Assembly (NCBI GenBank): GCA_947503895.1 | Contig: CANNFT010000006.1 | Location: forward strand, 236,639-300,638 | From: an uncultured Saccharospirillaceae bacterium | Lineage (GTDB): Bacteria > Pseudomonadota > Gammaproteobacteria > Pseudomonadales > Oceanobacteraceae | DNA length: 64,000 nucleotides | Direction of reading: 5' to 3' | Shown here: positions 36,237 to 46,638 of the stretch, in pieces | How the letters are laid out: each line of letters begins with the position of its first letter | Numbering within the stretch: position 1 is the first letter of the stretch | Notes under the pieces: model-generated | Told to the model about the DNA's origin: nothing | Databases searched by the model: none | The model's input: the letters and a program-made list of their open reading frames with translations, nothing else | Position numbers and translations under genes: made by a program

Positions 36237-38540
36237 CTATTGCGGTAATTTTCCAGCTGATGGCCTAACCCGTTCGATCATTTTTTTATCCTTAACATGT
36301 TTGGCTAAGGCATGCTTAAGGGCTCGAGAACTAACGGGTTTGGTGATCACTTGGTGAATGCCAAATTTACGAGCCTCTTTATGTGTGCTCGATATGCCGA
36401 GACCGGTTAACATAATTTTAAGCAGTCCATCATTAATTTCTTGGTCTTCATGCATGCGTTCTGCCAGTTGAAAGCCATTCATTATCGGCATATCTTGATC
36501 TATTAATATAATATCGTAGGGCGTGCCTAAGTTAGCTTTGGTGCGTAGCATGGCCAGCGCTTCTTTGCCGCTGTAGGTCGAATCGGCTTGCATACCCCAG
36601 CTTTTGGCGTATTTTTGAATGACCTTTCTTAATGTACTGTTGTCATCGACAATCAACAGAGATAGCCCATTTAATAAATGGCTTTCATCTTCTTCGTCGA
36701 GTGCCCGCGGGGCAGGGTAATAAGGAAGAGAAAAACTAAAATTACTGCCAACACCAATGGTACTATCTGCAAAGATTTCGCCCCCCATCAATTCGACTAA
36801 GCGCTTGGATAATGCTAAACCTAGCCCTGTGCCTTGAACACTTTGATCTTTTTGTGGGTCAAATAAATCAAACGCTGAAAAAACACGACGTAAATCTTCT
36901 TTGCTTATGCCTGAGCCTGTATCCCTCACTTGGAAAAACAATCGTTTTCCAGGGGCGGATTCATCCCAGCCAATGCGTAATTCCACCTCACCGTGCTCGG
37001 TGTTGTTGAGTGCGTTCTCTAGTAGATTATCCACAATGGTTTGCAGGCGCTGAGAATCAAGTTTTAATCGAGTTGGTATGTCGCTCGCGACGTTGAGTAC
37101 CAACTCAAGTCGTTTTTGATTGGCATTAAACTGAAACTTTTTCAGTGTCTCATCCATGAGCTCAGATAACTCAACATTCAATTCTTCTAATTGTAATCGG
37201 CCTGTTGTGAGTTTTGAGTAATCTGAAATTCGATTGACCAGCAGCAATATATCGTGTCCTGCAAGCTGAATGGTTTCCAAGTAGTCTCGTTGTGTGGTGC
37301 TGAGTGATGTGTCCGATAACAACTCAGACATACCCAATACACCATTCATCGGTGTGCGCAACTCATGGGTTAATTTGGATAGAAATTCTGCATTACCATT
37401 AGATGTGCTAGAGGGTTTATGCAGTACTTTTTGACGACGAAAATACGTGATAATCATACTCATGCTGGCGATGAGTACGGACACGGCTGGTGTGGCCAAT
37501 TCAATAAAACTGGATTGATGAGGAACGGTTTCGGGCCAAAATGAATACAAAATTTGCCAACTGTAAAAGGCAAACAGCAGCATGGCACTGACAGTGAGCG
37601 TCAGTGAGTGTGGTGTGGAGCGGTAGATGGCAAACGCGATGGGAATGAGCGATACAATCCAGACGGTTTCTACTGACATCGTAAATAAGAACAGTGTGAT
37701 CATGATAAATATCAGCATGGCAATCAATGCTCGGCTAGAGCGTAACCAGAGTCGATAAGAGAGAGTATTGAAACTGGATAGCGCTAAGCATGATCCCATT
37801 CCCCATGGCACCAAATGATTTAGGTTACTGAGAAAAGCGGGCCAGTGGGATAATGGAAAATAATTCAAAATATAAAGCATGCCCATTATTGCCATGGAGA
37901 TGACCAACACATGCCGAACATGATTATGGAATTGGCTGGCGACGATATGTGTGAGCGCAATAAAGCACATTAATGCCATAACGGCGCCAAGCAGTTGTTC
38001 CAGCGAAAGTATATTTTGTGTGTATTGCCCCATATTGCTGAGGCTGGGCATCAGAGCCACCGTTTTATCGCTGGCCAGACGTAAGTAAATCCATTGGTCT
38101 GAATTAGCTGGAACAAGAATTTGTATGGCCCGTCGTGCGTTTAATCGAGTGGGGCGCTCATATCCGGGTAATCTCTGCCATAAATCATTTTGAAAGTTAT
38201 AAGCTGCTTGAACATAGTAGGGGCCTTGACCCAACGTGAGGGCGATGGGAACTGGGACATCCAATGGGTTCAGTATTCGAAAACGAAACCAGTAGATATG
38301 GTCGGCTTTTAGAATGGGGATTTGGGTTAATGTCTCAAATTGATGAGACTGAGTGACTTGTAACTGGCCAAGGCTGAAACTGGTGTGGTCCGCTTCAAGC
38401 CATTGTGCATTGCCCAGTAAATTCACTTCAAATGGACCTTTGGGAATGACCAGTGGTGGCTCTTTAGCCTGCGCTGAATACCCCAGTGTGATACAGAATA
38501 ACGTCAGTAAGATGGTGACTAGGTCGCGCATTGAATTCAA
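36237..38540 (-). CDS. RetS-like hybrid sensor histidine kinase
   Basis: The 767-residue protein has a signal peptide, a periplasmic 7TMR-DISMED2 carbohydrate-binding-like domain (about residues 30-175), seven membrane helices (about 180-370), a HisKA domain with the H-box LTHELRTPMNG, a HATPase domain with DNLLENALNN, DTGSGIS and GTGLGL, and one C-terminal receiver with LLIVDDNS and acceptor Asp in LIDQDMP. In P. aeruginosa retS has the same domains plus a second receiver and lies beside purD, exactly as here. RetS inhibits the GacS kinase and so shifts cells from biofilm to planktonic life. The name is inferred from synteny and layout. Confidence 0.82.
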   Translation of the reverse strand: MNSMRDLVTILLTLFCITLGYSAQAKEPPLVIPKGPFEVNLLGNAQWLEADHTSFSLGQLQVTQSHQFETLTQIPILKADHIYWFRFRILNPLDVPVPIALTLGQGPYYVQAAYNFQNDLWQRLPGYERPTRLNARRAIQILVPANSDQWIYLRLASDKTVALMPSLSNMGQYTQNILSLEQLLGAVMALMCFIALTHIVASQFHNHVRHVLVISMAIMGMLYILNYFPLSHWPAFLSNLNHLVPWGMGSCLALSSFNTLSYRLWLRSSRALIAMLIFIMITLFLFTMSVETVWIVSLIPIAFAIYRSTPHSLTLTVSAMLLFAFYSWQILYSFWPETVPHQSSFIELATPAVSVLIASMSMIITYFRRQKVLHKPSSTSNGNAEFLSKLTHELRTPMNGVLGMSELLSDTSLSTTQRDYLETIQLAGHDILLLVNRISDYSKLTTGRLQLEELNVELSELMDETLKKFQFNANQKRLELVLNVASDIPTRLKLDSQRLQTIVDNLLENALNNTEHGEVELRIGWDESAPGKRLFFQVRDTGSGISKEDLRRVFSAFDLFDPQKDQSVQGTGLGLALSKRLVELMGGEIFADSTIGVGSNFSFSLPYYPAPRALDEEDESHLLNGLSLLIVDDNSTLRKVIQKYAKSWGMQADSTYSGKEALAMLRTKANLGTPYDIILIDQDMPIMNGFQLAERMHEDQEINDGLLKIMLTGLGISSTHKEARKFGIHQVITKPVSSRALKHALAKHVKDKKMIERVRPSAGKLPQ

Positions 38541-38897
38541 ATTCGTCCTTACAATGATGAATCAGTATATAACATATTAGAAACCATTGAACCTTGCGAT
38601 GCAGTGGGTCACGATGTGATCAACCATTGGGCGTGATTAAACTGAGAAGGTTAGTAAACGCAGAGTGTGAGCCTGTGAGTTTTCAATAAGATCAAGTGTA
38701 AGCGTTGGATTCGAAGATTTAGTGATAAAAATATCAATGCTGGATTTTTGGAAACGTCCCGTTTAAATCAATCGAAACTTTAGTGTGCGAAAGCAATAGG
38801 GGTATTTAAAAAGCAATAGCCTTCGCGAGTGATGAGTGGCGTGCTCGCGAAGGTATTTGATGATCAACGGCCATCCAGTGAATGCCGCGATGACCTT
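38541..38897. other. 357-base intergenic region between purD and the RetS-like gene
   Basis: No gene is supported. It holds the promoter of the RetS-like gene and the end of the purD transcript. I see no clear terminator in it. Confidence 0.5.
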
Positions 38898-40193
38898 TTA
38901 CTGTTTATTTTCGCGTGCGATAGCACGGTAAGCAATATCGCTGCGATAGAAGCAGCCTTCCCAGCTTATTTTTTTCGTGAGTTCATAGGCCCGTGCTTGA
39001 GCTTCTGTCACGGTATTGCCCAATGCAGTTGCACACAATACGCGACCACCGTTTGTTAGGGCCTCGCCGTTAGCCCCTGTTTTCGTACCCGCATGAAACA
39101 CTTTTTCGCCGGCGATATCTTCGGATGGTAAGCCTGAAATCACATGGCCTTTGTTGTATTGCGCGGGGTAACCGCCTGCTGCGAGCACCACACCAATGGC
39201 GGCGCGTGGATCCCACTCGGCTGTCACATTCGTTAACCCATTTTCTTCGAGCGCAGCCTCGCACAACGTCACCAAGTCAGACTTCATGCGCAGCATGATC
39301 GGCTGAGTTTCTGGATCACCAAAACGGCAATTGTACTCGATCACTTTTGGTACACCGTCTTTATTGATCATTAAGCCTGCGTACAAAAAGCCTGTGTAAT
39401 CGTTGCCTTCTTTTGCCATGCCTTCAACCGTCGGGATGATCACTTCTTTCATGATGCGATCATGAATGTCGGGCGTGACAACCGGCGCAGGAGAGTAGGC
39501 GCCCATGCCGCCTGTATTTGGCCCGGTGTCGCCATCTCCAACACGTTTGTGGTCTTGGCTGGTGGCCATAGGCACAACGTTTTTACCGTCGACGACCACG
39601 ATAAAGCTGGCTTCTTCACCGGCTAAAAACTCTTCAATGACCACGCGGCAGCCAGCATCGCCAAATGCGTTACCGGATAACATGTCTTTCACGGCTTCTT
39701 CGGCTTGTTCAAGCGTTTCAGCTACGATTACACCTTTACCTGCGGCTAAGCCATCTGCTTTCACCACGATCGGTGCGCCTTTTTCTTTCAAATAGGCGAG
39801 CGCGGGCTCAACTTCGGTAAAATTTTGATATTCAGCAGTGGGGATATTGTGGCGTGCTAGAAAGTCTTTAGTGAACGCTTTTGAGCCTTCAAGTTGCGCT
39901 GCGCCTTTTTTCGGGCCAAAGCATTTTAGACCTTTTTCTTCGAAGAAATCGACGACACCTTCGACGAGCGGCGCTTCAGGGCCCACGATGGTCAGTCCAC
40001 ACTGGTTATTCTGTGCAAACTCTGCAAGACCGGCGAAATCCATCACATCAATGTCAACATTACTGAGGTTGGCTTCGAGGGCTGTGCCCGCATTGCCAGG
40101 CGCAACAAATACGGTTTCGACGTTCGGGCTTTGTGCCGCTTTCCAAGCCAGTGCGTGTTCGCGGCCGCCGGAGCCAATCACTAATACATTCAT
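38898..40193 (-). CDS. purD: phosphoribosylamine-glycine ligase
   Basis: PurD makes GAR from phosphoribosylamine, glycine and ATP, the second step of purine synthesis. The 431-residue ATP-grasp enzyme opens with MNVLVIGSGGREHALAWK and has GPEAPLVEG, KADGLAAGKGV, GEEASFIVVVDG and DPETQPIM, all typical. Length is normal. It is downstream of purH on the minus strand and its leader carries a 9-bp hairpin (40204-40249), so expression may be tuned separately from purH. Confidence 0.97.
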   Translation of the reverse strand: MNVLVIGSGGREHALAWKAAQSPNVETVFVAPGNAGTALEANLSNVDIDVMDFAGLAEFAQNNQCGLTIVGPEAPLVEGVVDFFEEKGLKCFGPKKGAAQLEGSKAFTKDFLARHNIPTAEYQNFTEVEPALAYLKEKGAPIVVKADGLAAGKGVIVAETLEQAEEAVKDMLSGNAFGDAGCRVVIEEFLAGEEASFIVVVDGKNVVPMATSQDHKRVGDGDTGPNTGGMGAYSPAPVVTPDIHDRIMKEVIIPTVEGMAKEGNDYTGFLYAGLMINKDGVPKVIEYNCRFGDPETQPIMLRMKSDLVTLCEAALEENGLTNVTAEWDPRAAIGVVLAAGGYPAQYNKGHVISGLPSEDIAGEKVFHAGTKTGANGEALTNGGRVLCATALGNTVTEAQARAYELTKKISWEGCFYRSDIAYRAIARENKQ

Positions 40194-40203
40194 AATTTCG
40201 CTA

Positions 40204-40249
40204 GATGCTGGACGGGAGGCGGAAAACGCTTAGTCGCACCTCCAGCATC
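40204..40249 (-). promoter_or_regulatory. hairpin in the purD leader
   Basis: GATGCTGGA (40204-40212) pairs exactly with TCCAGCATC (40241-40249). The apical part (40213-40240) has smaller pairings. It ends 11 bases before the purD ATG on the minus strand, so it could mask the ribosome site or stabilise the transcript. It is not recognised as a known riboswitch. Confidence 0.4.
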
Positions 40250-40306
40250 ATTCTCCTTCGTTATTTTTTGAGACTATTATAGAGTGGCTTGAGAAATCGA
40301 GTTGAA

Positions 40307-40337
40307 AACGGAAGACCTGCGTCTCCCGTCTTCCGTT
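40307..40337 (-). terminator. stem-loop after purH
   Basis: AACGGAAGAC and GTCTTCCGTT form a perfect 10-bp stem around an 11-base loop. On the minus strand it is followed by TTTTC, a weak T run, so it may be a partial terminator or attenuator between purH and purD. Confidence 0.55.
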
Positions 40338-40352
40338 CTGCGCCAAGCGCTT

Positions 40353-41951
40353 TTAATGGCGGAAGTGACGCATCCCCGTGAACACCATTGCCATACCAGC
40401 ATCGTCAGCTGCGGCGATGACTTCTTCATCACGAATCGAACCACCGGGTTGAATCACGGCAGCAATTCCCGCTTTTGCAGCGTTATCAATTCCGTCACGG
40501 AATGGGAAGAATGCGTCTGATGCCATCACTGAACCTTTGACTTCCAGCCCAGCGTGCTCGGCTTTAATGGCAGCGATTCGAGCAGAATTCACTCGACTCA
40601 TTTGGCCTGCGCCCACACCTACCGTTTGTCGATTCTTCGCGTAAACAATCGCGTTAGATTTCACGTACTTGGCGACCTTCCAAGCAAAAATTAAGTCATT
40701 TAATTCTTGTTCGGTGGGCTGACGCTTCGTCACGACTTTTAGGTCGTCCACGGTAATCATGCCGTTATCGCGAGATTGAACCAATAGTCCGCCGTTAACG
40801 CGTTTAAAGTCGTAGCCCAGTGCGCGTTCTGCTGCCCACTCACCGGTGACCAATAATCGAACGTTCTTTTTAGCCGCTACCACCAACTTGGCATCGTCTG
40901 AAATAGACGGCGCGATAATGACTTCAACAAATTGGCGCTCGACGATGGCAGCAGCGGTATCGCCATCCAATTCACGGTTAAAGGCAATGATGCCACCGAA
41001 GGCAGATTCCGTATCGGTCGCGAATGCAAGATCGTAAGCTTCTTTAATGCCATTGGTGGAGACTGCGACGCCACAAGGGTTTGCATGTTTAACGATGACA
41101 CAAGCGGGTTTGGTGAACGATTTTACGCATTCCAGTGCGGCATCGGTATCGGCAACATTGTTGAACGAAAGCTCTTTACCTTGAATTTGGGATGCTGTGG
41201 CAATAGACGCTTCTTTAGGTTGAGCTTCTACATAAAACGCTGCATTTTGATGCGGGTTTTCACCGTATCGCATGCCTTGCGCTTTAATAAATTGGGTATT
41301 GAAGGTACGAGGGAACTCATCCATATTTTTAGTACTGAGTACGTCGGATGATTGATTGATGCGACCTAGGTAATTCGCAATCATGCCGTCGTAGGCGGCG
41401 GTATGTTCAAATGCTTTTAATGCTAAATCAAATCGCGTTTTGGCTGTAAGGCCTTGCTCATTGTCTAGCTCAGCTAAGATCGCGTCATAGTCGTGAGCAT
41501 TAACAACGATGCCAACATGCGCATTATTTTTAGCCGCTGAACGAACCATGGTCGGTCCGCCAATATCGATATTTTCGATGGCCATATCTAATGTGCAGTC
41601 TGGATTGGCGGTGGTGCTTTCGAATGGGTAAAGATTGACGACGACCATGTCGATCGGGTTGATGCCGTGTTCAGTCATCACCGCGTCATCTTGCCCGCGG
41701 CGGCCTAAAACGCCACCATGAATTTTGGGGTGTAATGTTTTAACTCGGCCATCCATCATCTCAGGGAATCCAGTGTAATCGGAAACTTCGATGGCGTTGA
41801 TATTGTTATCTTTTAACAGCTTATAAGTACCACCTGTGGAAAGTATCTCCACGTTTTTGGCGACTAAAGACTGTGCAAATTCAACAATGCCGGTTTTATC
41901 CGATACGCTAATCAGCGCACGACGAACGGGAGTGACGGGAGAGCTGGCCAT
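40353..41951 (-). CDS. purH: bifunctional AICAR transformylase/IMP cyclohydrolase
   Basis: PurH carries out the last two steps to IMP. The 532-residue protein has the N-terminal IMP cyclohydrolase domain ([46 protein letters not shown]) and the C-terminal transformylase domain (LRYGENPHQ is here [10 protein letters not shown], then [11 protein letters not shown] and [12 protein letters not shown]). I start at MASSPVTP; the longer frame adds 45 residues unlike the family. In pseudomonads purH follows fis and precedes purD, as here. Confidence 0.97.
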   Translation of the reverse strand: MASSPVTPVRRALISVSDKTGIVEFAQSLVAKNVEILSTGGTYKLLKDNNINAIEVSDYTGFPEMMDGRVKTLHPKIHGGVLGRRGQDDAVMTEHGINPIDMVVVNLYPFESTTANPDCTLDMAIENIDIGGPTMVRSAAKNNAHVGIVVNAHDYDAILAELDNEQGLTAKTRFDLALKAFEHTAAYDGMIANYLGRINQSSDVLSTKNMDEFPRTFNTQFIKAQGMRYGENPHQNAAFYVEAQPKEASIATASQIQGKELSFNNVADTDAALECVKSFTKPACVIVKHANPCGVAVSTNGIKEAYDLAFATDTESAFGGIIAFNRELDGDTAAAIVERQFVEVIIAPSISDDAKLVVAAKKNVRLLVTGEWAAERALGYDFKRVNGGLLVQSRDNGMITVDDLKVVTKRQPTEQELNDLIFAWKVAKYVKSNAIVYAKNRQTVGVGAGQMSRVNSARIAAIKAEHAGLEVKGSVMASDAFFPFRDGIDNAAKAGIAAVIQPGGSIRDEEVIAAADDAGMAMVFTGMRHFRH

Positions 41952-42304
41952 AATGGTGCGATAACCCAGAGTTCTAGTTTCAGGAAGTGTTTTAGCCACA
42001 GTAAAATGGGCATCCACGTTCATGAGCACTGTCGACTCGCTTTTGAGTACCAAACTCAAATAAACCATGTCATTGCAGTAGCACATTGGTTATTTGGGTT
42101 TGATATCAAAAACTGTTTCGTATCAAGCGACTGATGCACTTGCGATTCAGCTCTGTAAGCCTTTACCCAACGGTAAGCGACATAAAGGTGCGCTGAAGCA
42201 ATGGCGAATGAATCGCTCAATATCACTCATTAAACTGGATACGCCACACATTACTGTAGCCAGTCAAACGTCAGTAAAGTCAGAAAGTTAAAGCCATTGC
42301 AGGC
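41952..42304. other. 353-base region between fis and purH
   Basis: It contains the purH promoter on the minus strand. A 65-codon plus-strand frame (42094-42291) has no family resemblance. No PurR-like box with consensus quality was seen. Confidence 0.5.
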
Positions 42305-42610
42305 TTAAAGCATTCCGTATTGCTTTAGTTTTTTACGTAGCGTGCCACGGTTTAGACCCAGCAATACAGCAGCTTTGGTCTGGTTATCTCGAGTGTAGCG
42401 CATAACCACTTCTAGGAGCGGCGCTTCGACTTCAGATAACACCATGTCGTATACGTCGGTGACTGGTTGTCCGTCCAGTTGCGCGAAATAACTATCCAGT
42501 GCCTTTTCCACGCTGTCACGCAAAGTTTGCGTGTTCTCAGCAGGTAAGTTCTGTTGTGTTGTTTCGTTTTCCATAGGGTTGTTCACCGCAGGTGCTTCGT
42601 GCGTACTCAT
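42305..42610 (-). CDS. fis: nucleoid-associated protein Fis
   Basis: The 101-residue protein ends in the Fis-type helix-turn-helix ([32 protein letters not shown]), the most conserved part of Fis. The N-terminal part, with a Gly-Gln turn and an acidic region, forms the dimer core. Fis bends DNA, activates rRNA promoters, and helps site-specific recombination. Its ATG overlaps the dusB stop by 4 bases, the dusB-fis operon known from many gammaproteobacteria. Confidence 0.95.
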   Translation of the reverse strand: MSTHEAPAVNNPMENETTQQNLPAENTQTLRDSVEKALDSYFAQLDGQPVTDVYDMVLSEVEAPLLEVVMRYTRDNQTKAAVLLGLNRGTLRKKLKQYGML

Positions 42611-43611
42611 GCAGCCAAGTCCTTCCCCAATTGCTGTTCAAAGTGAGTGTTTATAAGTTCTAATTGCTCTTCTGGCGTTTCCAGTCGATTAAACTGCCGA
42701 CGTACATCCTTATTGTCGTCGTGAGCCTGAAGGTACCAACCAACATGCTTACGTGCGATGCGCACACCTAGGTACTCCCCGTAGAATTCATGCAGTGCCA
42801 GTAAATGATCTACCAGTATGCTCTTCACTTCTTTGAGGCTAGGTTCAGCAAGATGCTGGCCAGTTTCCAGATAGTGTTGAATCTCACGAAATATCCAAGG
42901 GCTACCTTGAGCCGCGCGGCCCAACATAACACCATCAGCATTCGTGTAATCCAATACGGCTTTGGCTTGCTCGGGTGAACAAATGTCACCGTTGGCCAAA
43001 ACTGGAATTTGGATGCTTTCTTTTATGGCCTTAATGGTGTCGTATTCAACGGCACCTTTATACCCGCAGCTGCGAGTACGACCATGGATGGCTAACGCTT
43101 GAATTCCTATGCGTTCTGCCATTTGAGCAATCTTTGGGGCATTTTTATGTTCCGGAGACCAGCCTGTACGCATTTTCAGCGTGACGGGAATGTCTACGGA
43201 TTCAACCACTGCCTGCAATATGGCTTCAACCAACCCTTCATCTTTCATCAAGGCTGATCCTGCAGCTTTGTTGCAGACTTTTTTGGCAGGGCAACCCATA
43301 TTGATATCAATAATCTGTGCGCCATTTAAGACGTTCATTCTGGCTGCTTCAGCCATCATTTCTGGATCGCCACCGGCAATTTGCACAGAAATGGGCTCAG
43401 CCTCCCCATCGTGGTTCAATCGAGTCTGAGACTTACGACTGTTCCAGAGCTTTACATCGGACGTTACCATTTCTGATACCACCAAGCCTGCCCCCAAGCG
43501 TCGACATAGTTGTCGAAAGGGTCGGTCGGTGACACCTGCCATGGGCGCGAGGACCACGGGTGTTTCAATGGAATAGGGGCCAATGCTGAACATATGAAAG
43601 CTGCTGTTCAT
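42607..43611 (-). CDS. dusB: tRNA-dihydrouridine synthase B
   Basis: DusB reduces uridine in the tRNA D-loop with FMN and NADPH. The 334-residue protein has the start motif [35 protein letters not shown] with the catalytic cysteine, [15 protein letters not shown], and [15 protein letters not shown]. It forms the usual operon with fis (4-base overlap); co-expression is known to link translation and growth rate. A 244-base gap separates it from the zinc-ribbon gene upstream. Confidence 0.95.
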   Translation of the reverse strand: MNSSFHMFSIGPYSIETPVVLAPMAGVTDRPFRQLCRRLGAGLVVSEMVTSDVKLWNSRKSQTRLNHDGEAEPISVQIAGGDPEMMAEAARMNVLNGAQIIDINMGCPAKKVCNKAAGSALMKDEGLVEAILQAVVESVDIPVTLKMRTGWSPEHKNAPKIAQMAERIGIQALAIHGRTRSCGYKGAVEYDTIKAIKESIQIPVLANGDICSPEQAKAVLDYTNADGVMLGRAAQGSPWIFREIQHYLETGQHLAEPSLKEVKSILVDHLLALHEFYGEYLGVRIARKHVGWYLQAHDDNKDVRRQFNRLETPEEQLELINTHFEQQLGKDLAA

Positions 43612-43819
43612 TTTTTGCTCGTTTAAGGGCGGGTAATGATACTCGCAAAGGGGTGAGGGTTAAAGGCTTGACAGGCGAAGAATTGACCTGAATTTCAAGG
43701 TATTTTCTGCATGAATTCTGCACAGTTTCGGACTACTCGATCAACTTTGTTTAGACTTTGATCAATCAAGTGGAATTTGGGGTATTTACCTTAAATTTGT
43801 TGAAGAAACTAGCGTGAAT

Positions 43820-43852
43820 GGCTGAAATTTAATCAATGAAGTTTTTTCAGCC
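43820..43852 (-). terminator. possible terminator after the zinc-ribbon gene
   Basis: GGCTGAAA and TTTCAGCC pair over 8 bases, with a 17-base loop containing a T-rich stretch. On the minus strand it follows the zinc-ribbon gene by 3 bases. There is no long T run outside the stem. Confidence 0.4.
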
Positions 43853-43855
43853 CAA

Positions 43856-45232
43856 TTATTGGTTTGGTAAAAACTTCACACGGTAGCTGCTGGTTTTCGC
43901 ACTCGGGTCGCGAATATCAAGCGATATATGGATGGGAACGCGTACCGGCATCATTTCCATTCCTGCACCTTCACCCGCAAGATACTCATTAGGATGAAAG
44001 CGACGCTGCGCGACGACTTTATCTCGTCCATCGAGGAAACTTAACTCTAATAAAGGGAAGGGCTGCTCGTAATCAGCATCATTTCTGAACAAAATATCAA
44101 CGGTCAGTGCATCCTGATATTTTGCGTGACTTTTCACTTGCGGTGTCGCCGTGGTGTGAATTTTAGCAATATTGTAAATCGGCGGTAACTGGCATTCGGT
44201 AAATTGGCAGGCGAAATCATAGTAAGGGCGTAAGCTTGGATCTCGCGACCATTGTGCCAAGTTAATCATGGCAATTTGCACGACGAGCCCACCCGCCAGC
44301 AATGCACACAGAACAAACCACATTAGGCCACGGCCTCTGCTCTGTTGAGGCAGGTGCAGTTCGATGGGATTGTCTTGAATGTAACTTACATTAGGGCGGT
44401 GCGGTGATTGCAATGACCCCAAACTCGCCGGTTGTGCGTGATGAGCCGGTGAGTTGGGCTCTAACTGAGCTGCTGTGGCGCGTTTGTTTTGCGGATGATC
44501 ATCAAACGGCAATCGTCCATACTGGGCGTCATCGATTAAAAACTCATCGGCGGGGTTAGGCGCTGGCTCAGAATCATCTAGCAGTGCTTCGGCCCATGAT
44601 TCATCCGCTTCTTCTTTTTCCGCTTTGTCGCCGCTGTCTGAATCGTGAAACAGAGGGACATCATCGGTGCTGGTATCCAGTGATAAAAATTCCTCATTGA
44701 GATCATTGGCAAATTGGTTATCGACCTCGTGATCGTCATAAATGAGTTCATCCTCATCTATGCCTTTCGAATCATCAATGAGGAAATCATCGTCATCTGA
44801 TGACAAGAGCTGTGTGTTATCAGGCTCGTCCTGAATCAGTCCGTCATCTTCGTCATCGTCGTCGTCAAAATCGATGTCCATGTCATCGCTGATGAGCAGA
44901 TTGTCATCATCGAATGGGTCAAACTCTTCTTTTTTGGCAGGCTTAGCGGATTTAACGGGTTGATCCAATAATTTTTCGACGGTTTCCTGCTGGCCATTGT
45001 CATGCAAGGTGGGGTCATCACTGAGTTCCAGTGCGAGTGCGTCGAAGATAGCAGTGGTGCTGTTACCTTCAATGCTGTCAGAAAGCGAAGGCCCTTGAAA
45101 ATGTTCCGCAGCTTTAAAAACATGCAAACAAGCGCCACAACGCACTGCACCTTTGGCTACTTGCAATTGAGCAGGCGTAACCCGGAAGGTGGTATGGCAC
45201 TTAGGGCATTGTGTTATTTGCGCTTCGGTCAT
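43856..45232 (-). CDS. zinc-ribbon and DUF3426 membrane protein
   Basis: The 458-residue protein starts with an MJ0042-type zinc finger (Cys9-x2-Cys12, Cys32-x2-Cys35). A very acidic, Asp/Glu-rich linker follows (about residues 75-260), then one membrane helix near 305-330 (GLMWFVLCALLAGGLVV), and a C-terminal DUF3426 beta-sandwich in the periplasm. In pseudomonads the homologous gene sits between prmA and dusB, as here. The function is unknown; the layout suggests a redox- or metal-sensing membrane protein. The long poly-acidic region is larger than I expect for the family. Confidence 0.85.
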   Translation of the reverse strand: MTEAQITQCPKCHTTFRVTPAQLQVAKGAVRCGACLHVFKAAEHFQGPSLSDSIEGNSTTAIFDALALELSDDPTLHDNGQQETVEKLLDQPVKSAKPAKKEEFDPFDDDNLLISDDMDIDFDDDDDEDDGLIQDEPDNTQLLSSDDDDFLIDDSKGIDEDELIYDDHEVDNQFANDLNEEFLSLDTSTDDVPLFHDSDSGDKAEKEEADESWAEALLDDSEPAPNPADEFLIDDAQYGRLPFDDHPQNKRATAAQLEPNSPAHHAQPASLGSLQSPHRPNVSYIQDNPIELHLPQQSRGRGLMWFVLCALLAGGLVVQIAMINLAQWSRDPSLRPYYDFACQFTECQLPPIYNIAKIHTTATPQVKSHAKYQDALTVDILFRNDADYEQPFPLLELSFLDGRDKVVAQRRFHPNEYLAGEGAGMEMMPVRVPIHISLDIRDPSAKTSSYRVKFLPNQ

Positions 45233-45357
45233 GTTGTTATCGTTGCACTCGTACTGCTAAATAGCTCGCTTCGTGATGAGCAAAGAACGTTATTAAATTA
45301 AAATGCCAATGTTAGTGGGCACTTATTATTCCAAACTGGCTATTATAGCTGCGTTTC

Positions 45358-46251
45358 TCAGCCATGTTTACGGGCAGTTATGCGAACCCAGTCTCCTTCC
45401 ACGGCGATTTCCAATATTTCGCACGTTTCTTGATAGGCTTGCGCGACATCCTGAGCCTGACTTTCGAGTATGCCGGAGAGCACAAGGTCGCCTCCAGGTA
45501 ATAAATAGGCCAGTATGGCGTCTCTTAGTTCAACCAGCGGCCCCGCTAATATATTGGCCAATACTACTTCAACTTGTGTCTGTGGCGCGGCTTCTGGTAA
45601 GTACACTTCGTATTGAGCTTCAGAAATGGCATTTCGTTCGGCGTTATTATGTGTGGCTTGCACTGCCTGCGGGTCAATATCAATGCCGAGCATGTGCTGG
45701 GCACCTAACAGTAAGGCTGCAACCCCTAGTACGCCTGATCCACACCCAAAATCAACGACCCGTTTGCCATCCAGTTTTTGACCGTCCAACCAACGCAAGC
45801 AGAGTGCGGTAGTGGGATGTGTTCCGGTTCCGAAGGCTAAACCTGGGTCGAGTTTCAAATTGACCGCGCTAGGATCGGGTGCATCCAGCCAGCTAGGGCA
45901 TATCCACAGACGTTTGCCAAATGGCATAGGTTTGAAGTTGTCCATCCACTCTCGAACCCAATCTTTATCTTCGACGAGTTCCAGCTTATAAGCTGGAAAT
46001 GGGCGCTCTGCTTCTGCTTTGTACAAAATGCTTAGCTGTTCCATTTGGTTGGCCAGTGGCTGCTCTGCGTCGAACAGGGCAACCACTTGAGTTTGATCCC
46101 ACAGCGGAGTAGTCCCGAGTTTGGGTTCGTAAATAGGTTGGTCTGCGCCGTCTTTCAGAGTGACTGCCTGAGCGCCAATGGCCAGCAGAAGCTCTTCAAT
46201 TTCTTCTGCATTACTTGGTTCTACATCAACTATGGCTTGAATCCAGGGCAT
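45358..46251 (-). CDS. prmA: ribosomal protein L11 methyltransferase
   Basis: PrmA trimethylates ribosomal protein L11 using SAM. The 297-residue protein begins MPWIQAIVDVEPSNAEE, and contains the class-I methyltransferase motif VVDFGCGSGVLGVAALLLGA, LDPGLAFGTGTHPTT, and VLANILAGPLVEL (NPP-like motif). I start at that ATG, as in E. coli; the longer frame adds 27 residues without similarity. It is transcribed with the zinc-ribbon gene. The upstream neighbours accB and accC expected here are missing. Confidence 0.95.
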   Translation of the reverse strand: MPWIQAIVDVEPSNAEEIEELLLAIGAQAVTLKDGADQPIYEPKLGTTPLWDQTQVVALFDAEQPLANQMEQLSILYKAEAERPFPAYKLELVEDKDWVREWMDNFKPMPFGKRLWICPSWLDAPDPSAVNLKLDPGLAFGTGTHPTTALCLRWLDGQKLDGKRVVDFGCGSGVLGVAALLLGAQHMLGIDIDPQAVQATHNNAERNAISEAQYEVYLPEAAPQTQVEVVLANILAGPLVELRDAILAYLLPGGDLVLSGILESQAQDVAQAYQETCEILEIAVEGDWVRITARKHG

Positions 46252-46638
46252 ATTATCAATCTGTCTTATGATTTTGGTGGTTTTCAATCGAGGCGTAGCG
46301 AACTCCACTAGGCCCGTATTTTTCGCAAGCATCCATACTTGCTGTTTTCAATTGAGGTGGGCTAGACACACGAGTTTGGGTGTTCACCTGCATTCGAGAG
46401 ACCATTTCACCCGCTAGAGCCTGCTGTTATCTAGGGTTTGGCTTTCCCAATTCTTGCCATCTTTGAGCCTCAAGCACCCATGAGACTTTCAATGGGCGGC
46501 ACACTATAGCCATTAAATATGCGGGAATCCACCCTACGTATCGTGCATGGCTAATGCTCTGCACAAGGTAATTTCTGGCCTTTTCTCGCAGGCCGAAATC
46601 ATACGCCGAAATCGGTGACGACGATCAAATGCTCACTG
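46252..46638. other. gap between aroQ and prmA where accB and accC usually are
   Basis: In pseudomonads accB and accC (biotin carboxyl carrier protein and biotin carboxylase) lie between aroQ and prmA. Here only 387 bases remain, with no biotinyl-lysine motif and no biotin-carboxylase fragment in any frame. The region is not recognisably a pseudogene. Confidence 0.6.

Noticed and set aside
39838..40233. 131-codon plus-strand frame inside purD
   Set aside because: It is antisense to the well-defined purD and has no family-like sequence; purD codon structure explains it.
40932..41351. 139-codon plus-strand frame inside purH
   Set aside because: It is the shadow of purH, whose domains and motifs are complete on the minus strand.
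42094..42291. 65-codon frame between purH and fis
   Set aside because: No family resemblance and it lies in the purH promoter region.
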